Below, one piece after another: positions 11,110 to 23,896 of a stretch of DNA of 64,000 bases; positions within the stretch are counted from its first letter, which is position 1, and every line of letters begins with the position of its first letter. Origin of the DNA: Ipomoea triloba. Its lineage: Eukaryota; Streptophyta; Magnoliopsida; Solanales; Convolvulaceae. The notes under the pieces were generated by a model that was not told the origin of the DNA, did not search any database, and saw only the letters and a list, made by a program, of their open reading frames with translations. Made by a program: the position numbers and the translations under genes. Location: assembly GCF_003576645.1 (NCBI RefSeq), contig NC_044930.1, forward strand, positions 15,772,791 to 15,836,790, given 5' to 3'.

Positions 11110-11385
11110 GCTCTGTAAAAATGAAATTACAGTTCATCTCAAATGATATTGTCTCACATTTATTTTTATATTATCAAATGAAACTGTAGTTGTGTTGAAA
11201 GAAAACTGCAGTATATATAAAATGAAACTGAATGACAGTTTCACATATTTGAGTGTATATTGTTCAATTAAACTGTAGTTGTATCGAAATGATATTGTAG
11301 TTGATTGAAATGAAACTGCAGTGTATCATAAGAGAAACCGTAGTTGTGTTGAAATAAAACTACAGTGTATATAAAATGAGAATTA
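11110..11385. repeat. aactgtagttgtgttgaaa-type tandem repeat
   Basis: At least six degenerate units of gaaactgcagt / gtagttgtgttgaaa. They are related to the ctgcag units at 4512-4680 and 15655-15995, in the opposite orientation. Confidence 0.6.
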
Positions 11386-12148
11386 AAAAATGTCCGTCAA
11401 ATTATTTGATCAAATGAATGATTCAGATTATTTTAATTTTTGTAATTTTTTATGTTTTTACTTCTTTACCCTCTATTATAAGAAAATGACATCTTTTACC
11501 CTCATCGCATTAAAACTATAATCTTTATCCTTATCTTGTTTACGTAAAAGAGTATATTCTTTCAATTTTTAATTTCTTTACCTATGAAAACTAGTAGTCT
11601 AGTAAGAATGTGCAAACTAATCTCATCCATACATATAGGATTATCAAAGGCTAGAAATTAAGAAAAAATAAGGAAAAAAAAATGCATAGTGCACTATTAT
11701 ATAAGGGTTTTTGAATGCACTGTTAGTTATTCACGAATGCAGTAGCAATCTTTTTCAAATGTATCGTCGTAATTACATAAACACCACCATATTTTTTTTT
11801 TATTTATTTACAATCATTGATATGATTATCTTAGATAGACAAATGAGATTACTTTGCACATCCTCACGAGGTTACTAGTTCTCAACAAAATATATATATA
11901 TTGTGGGGAAGACCGTATGAGAATAGTGGATAGATGTGATTTATACTTTTATGAAAAATGCAGTGGCATTTTTCTAAACTTGTAGAACTTTCATTACATC
12001 ATTTTGAGGAAAAAAATCGTTTTGAAAAAAGCTTATTAAAATACACAGAAATTTAAATGAAAGACGCTGTGACATTTTTATGAATATGCAAATTTTTTTA
12101 CTTCATTTTGAAGAAAACCTACATTATTTTGGCCGAAATACACATAAA
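11386..12148. other. AT-rich non-coding DNA
   Basis: Nothing recognisable. Confidence 0.5.
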
Positions 12149-12157
12149 TAGATTAAA

Positions 12158-12832
12158 GGGAAAATGACATTCCCCCCCCCCCCCCCTAATTATGTGCAGC
12201 ACTTTTCCCCCCCTGTGTTCCATATCATTTATTTTTATTCTCCAACCAATTATTACTAATATGTATGGAAGATCACAGTTCGATACGAACCTAATCGAAC
12301 ACGGTAGCAATTGAACTTAAATAGTATAGACGGTTACCGTTACAATTCAGAACCGAAAAATAAAATAAAATAATTGTTTAATTTAGACTATTTTTAAATT
12401 AGAAATAAAATTATATAAATAAATAAATAAATAAATAAGTTTTGATTAGAGGTTCAAAATCGAAATTGGAACCGAACCGTACTGATTTATCAAAATAAGT
12501 GTTTGATTATTTTTACTATATATGACTGTGGTTAAGTTCCGGTTCACGGTTCAACAATTATTTAATTTTATTTTTTTGGTTATGAATCGTAATCAGAACC
12601 GTCCATACTATTTCGGTATGATTGCTACAGTGTTTGGTTAGGTTCGAATAGAATCGTGATCATCCATACCTATAAGTAATAATTTGTTGGAGAAGAAAAA
12701 TAAATGAAATAATTATTTTTAAGGGTAACAATGTCAATTTAACATTTCAGGAGGAAAAACTGCCACTTTAATAATACAGGGGGGAAAAGTGCTATAAGCA
12801 CATAATATAGGGAGAAAAAGTGCCATTTTCCC
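12158..12832. mobile_element. Mutator-like MITE, 675 bp, foldback
   Basis: The ends read gggaaaatgacatt and, on the other strand, gggaaaatggcacttt. A perfect 9-bp duplication, tagattaaa, lies at 12149-12157 and 12833-12841. The two halves are imperfect inverted copies over most of their length (poly-C/poly-G block, then the catccatac and aggttcga segments). Confidence 0.82.
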
Positions 12833-12843
12833 TAGATTAAAAA

Positions 12844-13242
12844 AGAGTTACTCTCATTTTTTGTCATAGATTTATAGGCGACAATCCACTTTTAGTCCAT
12901 TTTTTTCAAAACATCATTCTTTGGTCCTAGTGTTATTGTGGCATGATCATTTTTGGTGCTCTATGAACAAAACAGTTTAAATGTCGTTAAATACAAGGGC
13001 ATTTCGGTCTTCAATTATGAATTTTTTCAAAAAAACATTAAAAAAAATATAACAGGTCAACGCACTTTATATTAAAGAGATCAAAATATCCTTGTATTTA
13101 ATGGCATTTCAACGATTTTGTTGATGGAGGGCAAAAAATGGTTATGCCACAATAATACTAGGAAAAAAATGGATGTTTTGATAAAAAATGACTAAAAGTG
13201 GACTGTTACCTATAAATGTATGGCAAAAATGGAATTAACTCT
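12844..13242. mobile_element. Foldback MITE, about 400 bp
   Basis: Long inverted arms: agagttactctcatttttt at the left and aaaaatggaattaactct at the right, continuing through the catttatagg and ccacttttagtc segments. A truncated copy in the same orientation lies at about 20000-20175. Confidence 0.75.
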
Positions 13243-13629
13243 AAAAAAAATAAATAAAAGGCATTTTTTTAAAAAATAAATACAGATGATTTTTTACCCT
13301 ATTATTTTTGATTAATATGCAAAATCTAAATACACATTATTTCAGTAAAAATTTTCATAACTTTTGTGTAATACTCCTGAAAAAAAGTCTAAACACGCAC
13401 CATTCTGGATAAATAAACATAATTTAATTTGTTTATTAAAAGTTTACTTATTTATAAAAATTCATTGCCATTTTTTTCTTTCTAAATCTAGATTTTTTTG
13501 TTTGCTTTTCGTGATGGACGAGCGGCAAGGTATATCCCTATATTGACTATATTATCGTTTATTTAACAGAGAAACTATTTTTATATGATTCAATTTCTTT
13601 GTATGTGTGCGTATATAGTGACTAAAAAT
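13243..13629. other. AT-rich non-coding DNA
   Basis: Nothing recognisable. Confidence 0.5.
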
Positions 13630-13850
13630 ATTAGAGGGGTGTATTCAATCATGACTTTCATAGAATTTGAAAGACTTTTATAAACTTTAAAAGTTTGGAG
13701 GTATTCAATTCAAACATTTAGAGAGTATTTAAAAGTCATGCGGTATTCGATTAAGATTTTTAAAGAGTTTTTAAAAGTCATGTGGTATTCAAAAAGTTAT
13801 GAAGTTGTAAGGATTTTTTAATTTTAGAACTTATGTAGACTTTTATATAC
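13630..13850. repeat. gtattcaat/aaaagtcatg repeat
   Basis: Three or four degenerate units combining ggtattcaatt and taaaagtcatg, starting with ggggtgtattcaatc, a common plant MITE-type end. Only one end is found. Confidence 0.4.
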
Positions 13851-13924
13851 TTTTCCTTCTCAAATATAAATAGTTGAAATTCAACCTCCAACCCCAAGAT
13901 TTTAAAATTTTCTTTCTACCAACT

Positions 13925-14150
13925 CTGAAGGTTCTCTCTCTCTCTTTAAAACTTTAGGTGCATGGTTTGTGTTCCTAAAGTGCTTTGTTTGTGTGCTTAA
14001 GGTGCGTAGTTTGTGTACTGAATGTGCACCATTTAAAAACTTTAGTTGTGTGATTTGTATTCTTAGCTTATGGTGCGTGGTTTGTGTACTTAAGGTGCGC
14101 CATTTTAATTTTACCGCACGAAAAGCTATACCCCACCTTAACCTACCCTT

Positions 14151-14190
<40 letters not shown>
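13925..14190. repeat. ggtgcgtggtttgtgtact repeats and (ta)n
   Basis: Five or six degenerate copies of an approximately 21-bp unit (ggtttgtgtacttaaggtgc). They end in an (at)n run at 14154-14187. Confidence 0.7.
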
Positions 14191-14192
<2 letters not shown>

Positions 14193-14524
14193 GAATCTTT
14201 AAACTTATGTATCTTTTTACATATATTATCTCATTACCTAATTTTATTAGTACTTCTAAGTTCTACCTTCAATCACCTAATTTAACATTCTTCAATTCGA
14301 ATTTTTTTAAAAATCTTTTTAACTGTCAACTAATTTTTAGTTTTCAACTACCGTTTCAAATAATATGCAAAACATGGACATACTTCTCATTTGGAAATCC
14401 AAAGTGATATTTTTAAATGTATTCTACACAGCTCCCATGACTGTATTTCTAAAAAATTTGTAATAAAAATGAAAGAAATATTTTGATCATATCAATCACA
14501 TTTCGAAAATATAATAAAATTGTC

Positions 14525-14690
14525 CCACGGGGCTAAATAACTCAAGTGGTAGACCATCTGACCTAAAGTCGCAATTTCAGTGGTAGGGTGAGAGGCTACT
14601 TGATTGGGCAACTCGAGTTTTATCTCTCCGAGCTACTCTAAAGTGTGGAGATGGATCCCTTGTGTGCATAGTCAACGACATATAGATGGA
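14525..14690 (+). repeat. Possible SINE with tRNA-like head
   Basis: ggggctaaataactcaagtg followed by gtagaccatct resembles a tRNA 5' half with A box; caactcgagttttatc may be a decayed B box. An A-rich tail follows. No target duplication found. Confidence 0.4.
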
Positions 14691-14989
14691 TAAAAAAAAT
14701 TCATATATCATTTCTGTTATACTAGTCATAGTTAAAGTGTGTTTTGATAAAGGTTTAGAGGATGCATAAAGTTACTTAATTATCACTGCACAACAACATT
14801 TAACCCTAACATTTCCCAACAACAACACTCATTTGTGACATGGTTGAAACAATGAGATAGTTGTGTTGTGTTAATTCACTCAGCAAAACACAAATACAAG
14901 ACTATAACAAAATCAATATTTCTGTTTTATTTTATCTGTACTTATGTTTAGTATTTAGTGGTCAACTAAACTATTTTTTTTTTTTTTTT

Positions 14990-15130
14990 TGTCAATGATC
15001 TTATGATCTAGTGGCACGAAGTGACTCTCATAAAATGGAGGTCATGGATTCGAGCCTTCGTGAAGGTGGTATTTGTACTTCATTAGGTTGAGAAAGTATA
15101 TTTGAACATATACTAATTGTAAGAAATAGT
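14990..15130 (+). repeat. SINE-like tRNA-derived repeat
   Basis: A box tgatctagtggcacg and B box ggattcgagcctt are correctly spaced on the plus strand. The body (ttgagaaagta) resembles the reverse of the SINE at 4685. Ends are not defined. Confidence 0.6.
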
Positions 15131-15650
15131 ACTGTAGTACTAAACAAACTATTTCTTTCTTACGTATTTTGAAATTAAATTTTCTTTGTATTTAATAATA
15201 ATACATTTAATATAGTTTCTAAATATATAAATTTATATACTAATACTAAAATTAACATGACAAATTGGATTGTAAATAATTTTAATTAAACCTCATTATT
15301 AATTGAGCCAGATATATAAGCTGATACTGTGGGAGTATCATTCATAGATGCCTTCATGGCAGACGATGAAAACACACTTCATATACAATACCAGGCCAGT
15401 ACTAGTTGATCTCAGACGGCAATAGCATAGCATGTGTGCTAATGATAGTCACACGTACAATATATTATATACATGGATTCTTCTCCAAACATGCATTTAC
15501 ATGGATTTAATGTCGTTTTGACCAGAGGAACGTAACTACTCGATGTAACCTTAGCTAGTTAATGTTACACCAGACAGCAATGTGTCATACCCCTGAGATT
15601 ACTTCATGGACAAGGAATTTCAAAGGAAAATCCATTCCAAAAGGTGTAAA
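15131..15650. other. Non-coding DNA
   Basis: Nothing recognisable. Confidence 0.5.
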
Positions 15651-15654
15651 ATTA

Positions 15655-15995
15655 CCGCAAATTATATGGTGATTGTGGACCATGGTCATGGCTGATAGTG
15701 CAGTTGTGTTGAACTGATACTGCAGTTGTGTTGAAAGGAAACTGAGTTGTGCGAAACAGAGGTTGTTCATCCATTCAACACCACTGCAGTATCCGTTCAC
15801 CACAACTTCAGTATCCGTTCAACACAACTGCAGTTCCAGACGGATTAAACGTTCTCTGTTTCATCGCAACTGCAGTTTCCTTTCAACACAACTGTAGTAT
15901 TTGTTCAATACAACTGCAGTATCCTTTCAACACAACTGCAGTATCAACCATGACCCATGGTCCACAATGCATTGTGGACCGTGGTCCACGGTATA
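15655..15995. repeat. Foldback repeat with ctgcag units and a 22-bp palindrome
   Basis: The left arm (about 15655-15780) and right arm (about 15840-15995) are inverted copies, both with ggaaactg, gttgtgttgaa and a gtggaccatgg end. Inside are at least six units of caacacaactgcagtatc. A perfect 22-bp palindrome centred on atgcat lies at 15959-15980, as at 4635-4662. Confidence 0.75.
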
Positions 15996-16015
15996 AGTAC
16001 TGGTAAAATTACTTA

Positions 16016-16809
16016 GGGTGTTTTTGGTTCATTGGGTTAAAAATAAGGAATGTGAATGAAAATCACACACATTATTTGATTGATAACTTTTTAAAACACA
16101 AGTATTAGATTTGATTACCTCTACAATTACAAAATTCATTACCTATTTTGAATCAAATATCATTCCTTTAATTCAACCTTATCTATCCTCATTTCATCGC
16201 CTCCTAACTTATCTCTCCTTACTTCATCGATTTCCTCTATATTGCCTACTCACTTCATCGCGACTCTTACAACAAACTCATTTCTTTTGAGTTTTTCTTG
16301 GCTTTTGTAGGTACACCTATGAGAGATAAAGAAGAGCAAAGAGGAAAAAGAAAACAAAAAAAAAAAGACAAAATATGAAAAAAAAAAAACAAACAAAAAA
16401 ACAGAAGAAAAAGTACAGATGAACACACTTAGTTGCTGCCAAACGCGCAGAAATGTAGTATCTTTCCTCTATTTCTCTCTCCTGCATGAAAAAAAAAACT
16501 TGTAATTGTAAGAAAAAAAACCGCTAAAAACCACATTCAAGGTTTTTTTTTTTTTTTTTTTTTTGGTGCAAAAAACTAGCAAAAGATTACTGATGGGTAG
16601 ATTAATTATTGTCTTGATTTTTTATTTTTGTATTTTTAAAACTTTTATCCCAATTATAGGGTCATACATAACCAAACATCAATACTGGTAATCCTTCCAA
16701 TTCCATACTACTACCAAACATAGAAAATACTTACATCAAAACTCATTCCAATTACTAAGTATTTGATTTTCATTCCGACATGATTCTTATATTCGAACCA
16801 AACACACCC
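16016..16809. mobile_element. Tourist (PIF/Harbinger)-like MITE, 794 bp
   Basis: The inverted ends are gggtgtttttggttc and, on the other strand, gggtgtgtttggttcg. They are flanked by tta at 16013-16015 and 16810-16812, the 3-bp duplication typical of PIF/Harbinger elements. The interior has A-runs and a T-run and no transposase. Confidence 0.8.
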
Positions 16810-16845
16810 TTAATTTTTCAAAGACTGTGAGTATTATCCAATCTA

Positions 16846-17150
16846 AGGGTGTGTCCGATTCGAACATAAGAATCGGAATCAGAATTAGAATGTGATTCAA
16901 ATACTTGATAATTGGAATGAGTTTTGGTTAAAGTATTTTGCATGTTTGGTAGTAGGGTGAAATTGGAATGATTACAAATATTTGTGTTTGATTATGTATG
17001 ACCCTATAATCAGAATAAATATTTAAAAATAAAAAAATAAAAAATTAAGTCAATTGATAAAGTGTAGCGATGAAATGAGTAGGCAATGCAGTGAGGAAGT
17101 CGATGAAGTGAGAAGAGATGAGTGAGGAGGGGACGAAATGAGGAGGTGAT
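16846..17150. repeat. Truncated inverted copy of the 16016 MITE
   Basis: It starts gggtgtgtccgattcgaac. Its interior (gatgaaatgagtaggcaatg and following) is the reverse complement of the 16190-16270 part of the neighbouring element. It breaks off at about 17150, where GC-rich DNA begins. Confidence 0.7.
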
Positions 17151-17345
17151 CAAGTCGGCCTCGGAATATCAAAGTCCACCTCCGAGGTTAACCCCGAAGC
17201 CCCGAGGTCGACCTCAGCAGTCGCGACCTCGGACGCCCTAGGCCGGTGAGCTTGGCCTTGGAGCTGAGCGCCGAGTCGACCATGTCTCGTAACCTCCGCC
17301 CAACAACTCTAGTAAATATCGGGTCATTCCTTGTCTTAGTAGAAA
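17150..17345. other. GC-rich block of unknown origin
   Basis: Repeated ccgaggtcgacctc-like motifs, much more GC-rich than the surroundings. It may be a fragment of a GC-rich LTR; not identified. Confidence 0.4.
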
Positions 17346-18898
17346 ATTTCATCTTGTCTTAGCATTACACTATTGTAGTCTTCTTACAAATCACCTTAAT
17401 ACAAGACTTATTATCCTCTGAGGTCAATACTTTGTGTTTAAGTATTTTACTTACTTTATTCCTTTAATTATAGGTATTAGTTAATTTGGACCCCGAGTTA
17501 ATTAGTTCTATCAAATGCGATAGTCTTGAATTTGAAATATAAATATTGATATGATAAACATGTTTTCTAAATGAAAAGTACAAAACATAACAAAAATTGA
17601 ATAATAAAAAGCAGAGAACGAAAAATTGAAATAAACAGTCACTTATAATGTTCTTAATCGTATTCAAATCCTTTATAACCTTAAAGTTAGAAAGTCTCTT
17701 TTTTTGTCAATAGGCCAAGAAATCCTTAATTGTTTAAAGTTGATAGTCATCATGCCCTGTTTTGCACGCATTTTGCGTCACTCGCATCCGCATCACACAT
17801 TTACACCTAATTTAGGTGCTTATGGAGAAAACATATTCGGTACTTTCACTTTATTCATCGCAAATTTTGCAATGAATGTTGAGTTGTAATTGAATGAAGG
17901 TTCGCTATATATAAATTAAATGCACATTTATGGGACACTTTATAACCAGTAATATATACCCTATTGCTCCTGCAATTTGCTTTGTAATATAATACAAAAT
18001 TAATTAAATACTCCGTCGTTTAATAACAACTCAAGGTAGTCCTAGAGTTCATAAAAAACATATGAACATAATAGAAAAGCTTTACTAAGGTGTACTATAT
18101 ATTTTGCAAAATTGTACTTTTTCTCTATGTATATTTGACAAAACATAAGATAAACTTTGCAAAAAATAAGACATTATAAATTATAACCCAAGTCGTTATA
18201 AAATTTTCTTAATTTAACAAAATAATTATTAAAAAAATTTTGTCAAATAAACTCAATTTATATGTGATTTTTTTGGGTGTACCCATGGTATTCCCCGTCG
18301 GTCATAGTGACTAATTTCGCCGTTGAATTGTAGGCACCTTTATTGGGTGGGACAGCTGGCCTGAAGATTTAAGACTGCTCGATACTCTTAATATTTTTCA
18401 TCTATAATCCATCCCTCAGTGATAGTATCTAATTGGTAAATAACTTCTATTTTGAATTAGTGTAGGGTCAACTAATTCATGGCACCCAATGAATGAATGC
18501 CACATCAAGAGAAAAAAAATATTTGAGGTGAAATTTAGGAGAGGAAGAAAGCATTTTCCCATAAATAATTCAACCCAGTTTATATATTAGTGAATTATTT
18601 GATAAATCGACCTTTTAAAACAATTGAGAGAATTACAATTCAATATAATTCCCAGCTTAGTCTAAAGACAAGTAAATTCTTTCATTTGGTTGAAGGGTTT
18701 TGCAATTCCCTCATTTTCACCCTAACCCCCCCCCCCCACCCCTCTCTTATTTTTATGAAGTTTTTTTTTTCTTTTTTGGATGTGAGCTTATGGAGCTTAA
18801 CATTTGACGAAGTAGATGAGTGGTATTTGAATATGCTTTTTTTTTTTTTTGGTGTTTGAATATGTAGATGAGTCCAAGAAATACTTATCATTTAAGAT
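17346..18898. other. AT-rich non-coding DNA
   Basis: Poly-C (18726) and poly-T (18838) runs. No gene seen. Confidence 0.5.
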
Positions 18899-18942
18899 TT
18901 ATAATAATAATAATATTAATAATAATAATAATAATAATAAAC
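18899..18942. repeat. (aat)n microsatellite
   Basis: About 14 aat/ata units directly at the 3' boundary of the decayed copia. Confidence 0.9.
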
Positions 18943-18946
18943 TAGA

Positions 18947-21900
18947 AAACCCCAGAGTATTAAGAACCTTGGTGAAAATATCCGCCAACAGATCTTTAGT
19001 AGAGATAAAATTAACATTGAGCTCGCCTGAAGCCACCATGTCCCGAACAAAATTATAATCAATCTCGACGTGTTCCGTCCTCGCATGGAACGTCGGGTGC
19101 GCACACAGATACATTGCACCCAGATTATTACACTAGAGAACCTGAATAGAAAGTTGTTGAATACCAAGTTTATGAAGCGATGATTGCACCCAAGCGACGT
19201 CCGCTAGGGCCTTATACTCAGCCTCAGTCGATGAGTGCGCAACAGTATGCTACTTCAGGGAGACCCAGGAGACTAGATTAGAACTGAGAAAAGCAACAAA
19301 GCCATCAGTGCAGTTCCTGTCAAGCGGACAACCTACCCAATCAGAATCGAAGAATGCATGCACCACCGGAGGTTGAGTCACCGACAACTGCAAACCAAGG
19401 TTAACCGTACCTTTCACATACCGTAGAACTCGTTTGAGGGCCACCCAATGCTCTTCATTCGGACTATGCATGAATTGGCACATACATTTGACGATAAAGG
19501 ATAGGTCAAGGCAAGGGATCAAGATATACATAAGGGACCCAACCGTCTGTACTGTGTTGGATCATCCAACGGTACCGAGATGCCACTGCCAACCATTGCA
19601 ACCACAAACATCGGTGTGTCAAAAGATTTGCCCGAATCCATCCCAACCTTACGAAGGACCTCTATCATATACTGCTGCTAAAATAACACTCACTAGTACA
19701 AATATAGTCATTGGGTCTATTGTAAAGCACTTTTGCGTCTGTTGTTAACAAAGGCAAATTTTTTAAAAAAAATATTAAATTTATACTTTCTTGTCTGTTC
19801 TTGTGCATGCAGAAAGTACATTTTTGTAATTTTTAAATAGACAATTAGGCATATGCTTTTATGTAGGAACATACGCCTATTGTTATTTTTTAAAAAGAAT
19901 AATAGACAATAGGCGTCATTCCTACAATGGAACAAATGCCTATTGTTAACTTTTTTTTAAACAGATATTTTATTAATTTGATAAATATACATTTTTTTCT
20001 AAGTTAAAAATTTCATTTTTGGTCATAGATTTACAGGTGGTAATCCATCCACCTTTTGTCCTAGTATTATTGCGACATGACTATTTTTTTTCCTCTGTCA
20101 ACAAAATTGTTAAAATTTAATTCAATACAATGACATTTTGATCTTGTTTTAAAATACAAAGTGGGTTGACCCGCTATATTTTTATTTTGTGAAAATGTAC
20201 AAATAGGCCATTGAACTATTTGAGGAATAGTAATGAAGTCACCAAACTCGATAAGCTCAAAATACATCCATGAACAAGAAAATTTATGGGATGCGATGTG
20301 TATTTATATATATTTTTTCTTATTATCCTACATGGACTACATGTAAGCATTTGACCCTTTGAAGTCAAAATTTAAAGCCCTAATTTCATCTCTCCTGTAT
20401 TTTCTTCTCCGGTTCTACCTTATTGTCTGCAACATCACTTTAGTGGTGATCATTTTAATTACAAAACTGCCATCGCGTCACTTACGCGTCTAGTTTTTTC
20501 ACAACAGATGCATATTGTTCAATTCTTATGCTCACATTTGTACTAGTGACCATAACACCCTCACTATACACAACCTTAATGAATAAGAAGAAACGCGGCT
20601 TACCAAGACTGCAGATCTTGAATGTCGTTGACATCTTACACAACATAACATCAATCGAAGTGGCATTATTACCTAACATCAGGATATCATCCACGTATAC
20701 ATACAAGCATATAAGCATGAGACATGCTAGAATTATATATGAATAGGAAAATGTTAATTTTAGATGGACAACATCCGACATGCACTAGAAAATCATGCAA
20801 ACGCGTGACATAAAAAACCCACTTGCAGCCGATGACGTTCAAGTAGGAACTAGTCACCATGTCTGATTATGAAAAGGGTATTGAACTCCACATCTATTGT
20901 TGCACGCCACTCAGGATGCTTGATCACCTGAGAATAACAAGTCAACTCATTATTGTCAATGGAGGTTACTACTGAGCCACTAGAGCTGTCGGCGCTACTG
21001 CTGAGCAAGACTCATATGCCGGAGAAACATGTGATGCATGTGTTGTGGACAGTGAAGCAAATGCACACATGCACCAAAACCTAAAGACATCGACAATAGA
21101 TTTGAGGACGACGAAAGATCAACTAATGCAGAAAAATCCAAAGCCCGCGGGGTAATAGGCCGAACCCTCCACTGAACTGGGTGTTGAACCAAGGTACTAA
21201 CTATTGGTTTAGAGACAACCACTAGATTGACAGGTGGTGCCATCGGAGATGGGGTAGAAGACCGACACTCTGCACCCTACACTATTAGAGAAAGGAAAAA
21301 CTTTATCGTTAAATGAACATGCCGTGTAGTGTAAATGCAGCTTGAAACACGGTCCAAAAATCTATACCCACTAAAGGACTCAAGATAGGCCAAAAAACAC
21401 AAAGAACAGAATGGAAGTCCAACTTATACCTATTATAAGGTCGAAGACATGGGAAACACTCACCCCCAAAAACATGAAGCAAAGAATAATATGGGGTTTG
21501 TTAAAAAGATGAGTATAAGGACTAACATTCTGAGTAATGGTGGACGACATATGGATAATTAAGTACACCACATAATCAACCAATATTTATGGGGAACATG
21601 ATTCTAAGCAAGTGAGGTAAGGTCGGTCTCAATAACATGGTGATGCCCACACTCCACACGGCCATTATGTTCATGAGTATGAGGGTAAGACTGTTGATGA
21701 GCAATCCCAGTGGCGGTGAACATTGCGTGTAGCTTGCGGTATTCACCTCCAAAGTTTGTCAAAGATAAAATAAATATCAATTTTGAGTATCATCTGGTAA
21801 TACCAAATGTAATATGAGAAATCGTCCACAAAAATTACAAAGTAATGATACCCATCAGTTGACGATAATGGAGTCGGGCCCCAGATATCGGTGAACTCCA

Positions 21901-22300
21901 ACTCTAAAACTGAATAACTAGAATGACTAACACGTGAGAGTGGGAAGCACACAGACTTGCCCAACTGACGTGCAATATATAAATTACTAAAAGAATGCAT
22001 AGACACACTAACCAAACAACTAGAAATGACCTGAAGAAAAACCCAAAGGTGCGGATGGCCAAGCCAATTATGCCACACTTTTGAAGACGACCTAGTAGAC
22101 ACAAAAACAACCGGAGAAGACGCGGAGAGTCGATACATCACCCTTCGAATGGGACGACTAAGAAAAACCTAATGAGTGATACGGTCCTTCACAATAAAAT
22201 AAGAGCAGTTAAATTTGAAATAAACATTAGTGCCAAATGTAAATTTCTGAACAGATAACATGGAAGCTCGTAATTTGGGAACATGCAAAATATTATGTAG
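18947..22300 (-). pseudogene. Decayed Ty1/copia pol (different lineage)
   Basis: Scattered pol fragments on the minus strand, with many stops and frameshifts. From right to left: an integrase zinc region (VWHNWLGHPH, about 22080) and catalytic start (TDIWGPTPL); integrase fragment (21583-21380); a reverse transcriptase palm with intact YVDD (20781-20482); the RT-RNase H connection (19680-19540, about DDPTQYRRLVGSLMY); RNase H (19531-19250, FFDSDWVGCP); and the C-terminus (19114-18950, HARTEHVEIDYNFVRD and FISTKDLLADIFTK). Sequence motifs differ from the Sireviruses here, so it belongs to another copia lineage. A non-copia block interrupts it at about 19690-20480. Gag and LTRs are not seen. 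The family A 3' LTR lies immediately to the right (from 22325). Confidence 0.85.
19690..20480. mobile_element. Insertion into the decayed copia RT
   Basis: It splits the RT between its palm and its C-terminal part. It starts with cactagtacaaa, like a CACTA end, and near 20444 there is ctttagtg, which would be the opposite end. The 3-bp duplication does not match, so the class is unsure. It contains a half copy of the 12844 foldback MITE (about 20000-20175). Confidence 0.4.
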
Positions 22301-22324
22301 AGATAGTGACCGTAACGAAGAGTG

Positions 22325-22571
22325 TGTTGGTCCCGGTGGTAGAGATGTGAGTCTAGAAGGGCGGGGGGTGGGGGGGTGGGTTTGAATAGACTCACAAGTA
22401 TTTTGAAAACTTTTTGCAAGATCAATCCCTTGAAAGGAATGAACTTGATCAAAGATAAAAATGTAGCGGATAAAAAAAGGTTATGCCAAATTTTAATTTT
22501 ACTTTGCACAGAAACTTTAGTCAATGAAAAGATTAGGTTTTGTGAGTGGCATGCAATGCAGTACGTAAAAT

Positions 22572-22607
<36 letters not shown>

Positions 22608-23671
22608 ATAGTGGTTCGGCTGTTAACGAAGCATACTCCACTCTTCTTCACAACTTGTGAAGGTTTGCACTATTTTCTTCTTAATAGTACAAAACTCCTT
22701 TACAACTTACAACTTGTGAAGGTTTGCACTATTTTCTTCTTAATAGTACAAAACTCCTTTACAACGTGCTCCTTTGATCACTAAGCCCGGCAACCACGTT
22801 TGGTTAGATTTTTCAACTCCTTCAAAGTCTACTCCGCCTCTTTCTACTTCTCCGAGTAGAGATGATTGAAGATGGTTGAAAGTATTTCTCCAACTCGAGA
22901 GTTTTGTGATTGATCTTCTTGATTCAACACTTGAGCTTCACAAAATCTCTTTTATAATCTGGATAGGAATTTTGAGCTTTTGAATATTTTGACGCACTGA
23001 AAATAATATTGCTTGCTAATGCCTTTTCGCTTTTTCAACCTTGTCCAAGTGAGAAGGAACAAGGGTATTTATATGCGTGATTTTTCAGATCCGTTGGAGG
23101 GAACCTGAATTTTCAAAACCTATTGTCCTGTGTGTAATATCCAATGGGTAAAGTTTTGACCGTTTCAGAATGTCAGTACCTTTCTAGTCGTTTGTTCACT
23201 TTTATGCAAGGACAATTTATCTTTTGTCCCACAAAAAGGTGACAATCATTTAATGCTCCTAGGGATTGTTGCCTAGGATCCATTTTGACATTCAGGTTAT
23301 ACCCAACCTCAAGGCTATGGACAAGACAAATCTCAGAGAATGTTAAGTGCCTTGGGTACTCGTGAGAATGATTGACTTTATCATTCTCTTATCATCTTCT
23401 CGAATCAATCAACATTGATTGTTCAGTCTTTATGTGTTTGGCCCTTCCATTTTTCGGCCTACAACTCTCAATCTTTAGTCTTTATTTCTTTGAGTCTTCG
23501 TGTCTTCAAGTCTTCGGCTTGAATTCGAAAATTCTTCAGGAATAAGAACTTGTTTGACTAAGACTAAGACAAGAATTCGTCTAACTAAACAAAAAAAAAA
23601 TACAGACAAGAATTTAGGGGTCTCCTCGGGTCTTTGGTATCATCAAAATCAATGGCTCGGGGTTCTTAACA
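22325..23671 (-). repeat. 3' LTR, family A (1347 bp)
   Basis: On the minus strand it starts TGTTAAGAACC at 23671 and ends GGGACCAACA at 22325. A TATA-like catataaataccc is at about 23056-23071. A (ga)n run is at 22573-22602. There is a near-exact 59-bp tandem duplication in about 22650-22766 (acttgtgaaggtttgcac in each). Confidence 0.93.
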
Positions 23672-23685
23672 ATTTCCTCCTTTTT
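23672..23685 (-). other. Polypurine tract
   Basis: aaaaaggaggaaat on the minus strand, directly before the LTR start. This is the plus-strand primer used in reverse transcription of LTR elements. Confidence 0.9.
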
Positions 23686-23896
23686 GATGATGCCAACACC
23701 TATACTCGCACCATTTGGCTATTTGTATCCAAGAAGGGATTTTTATTACTATAGCCGAATAGTTGGAGTTTAACAGTTCATATAAGAGGAGTAATAGATC
23801 TAGATAACGCACTCACGCATGAACCCAAAAACTTGTCTTTATTTCATCAAGATAGCGAACATTACAGAAATATAGAAAATAAAAGGAGGATGAAAA

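Noticed and set aside
14525..14690. Functional tRNA gene
   Set aside because: The head resembles a tRNA, but no acceptor or anticodon arms pair; SINE relic is more likely.
19690..20480. CACTA transposon
   Set aside because: cacta-type ends are present, but no matching 3-bp duplication and no subterminal repeats; left as unclassified insertion.
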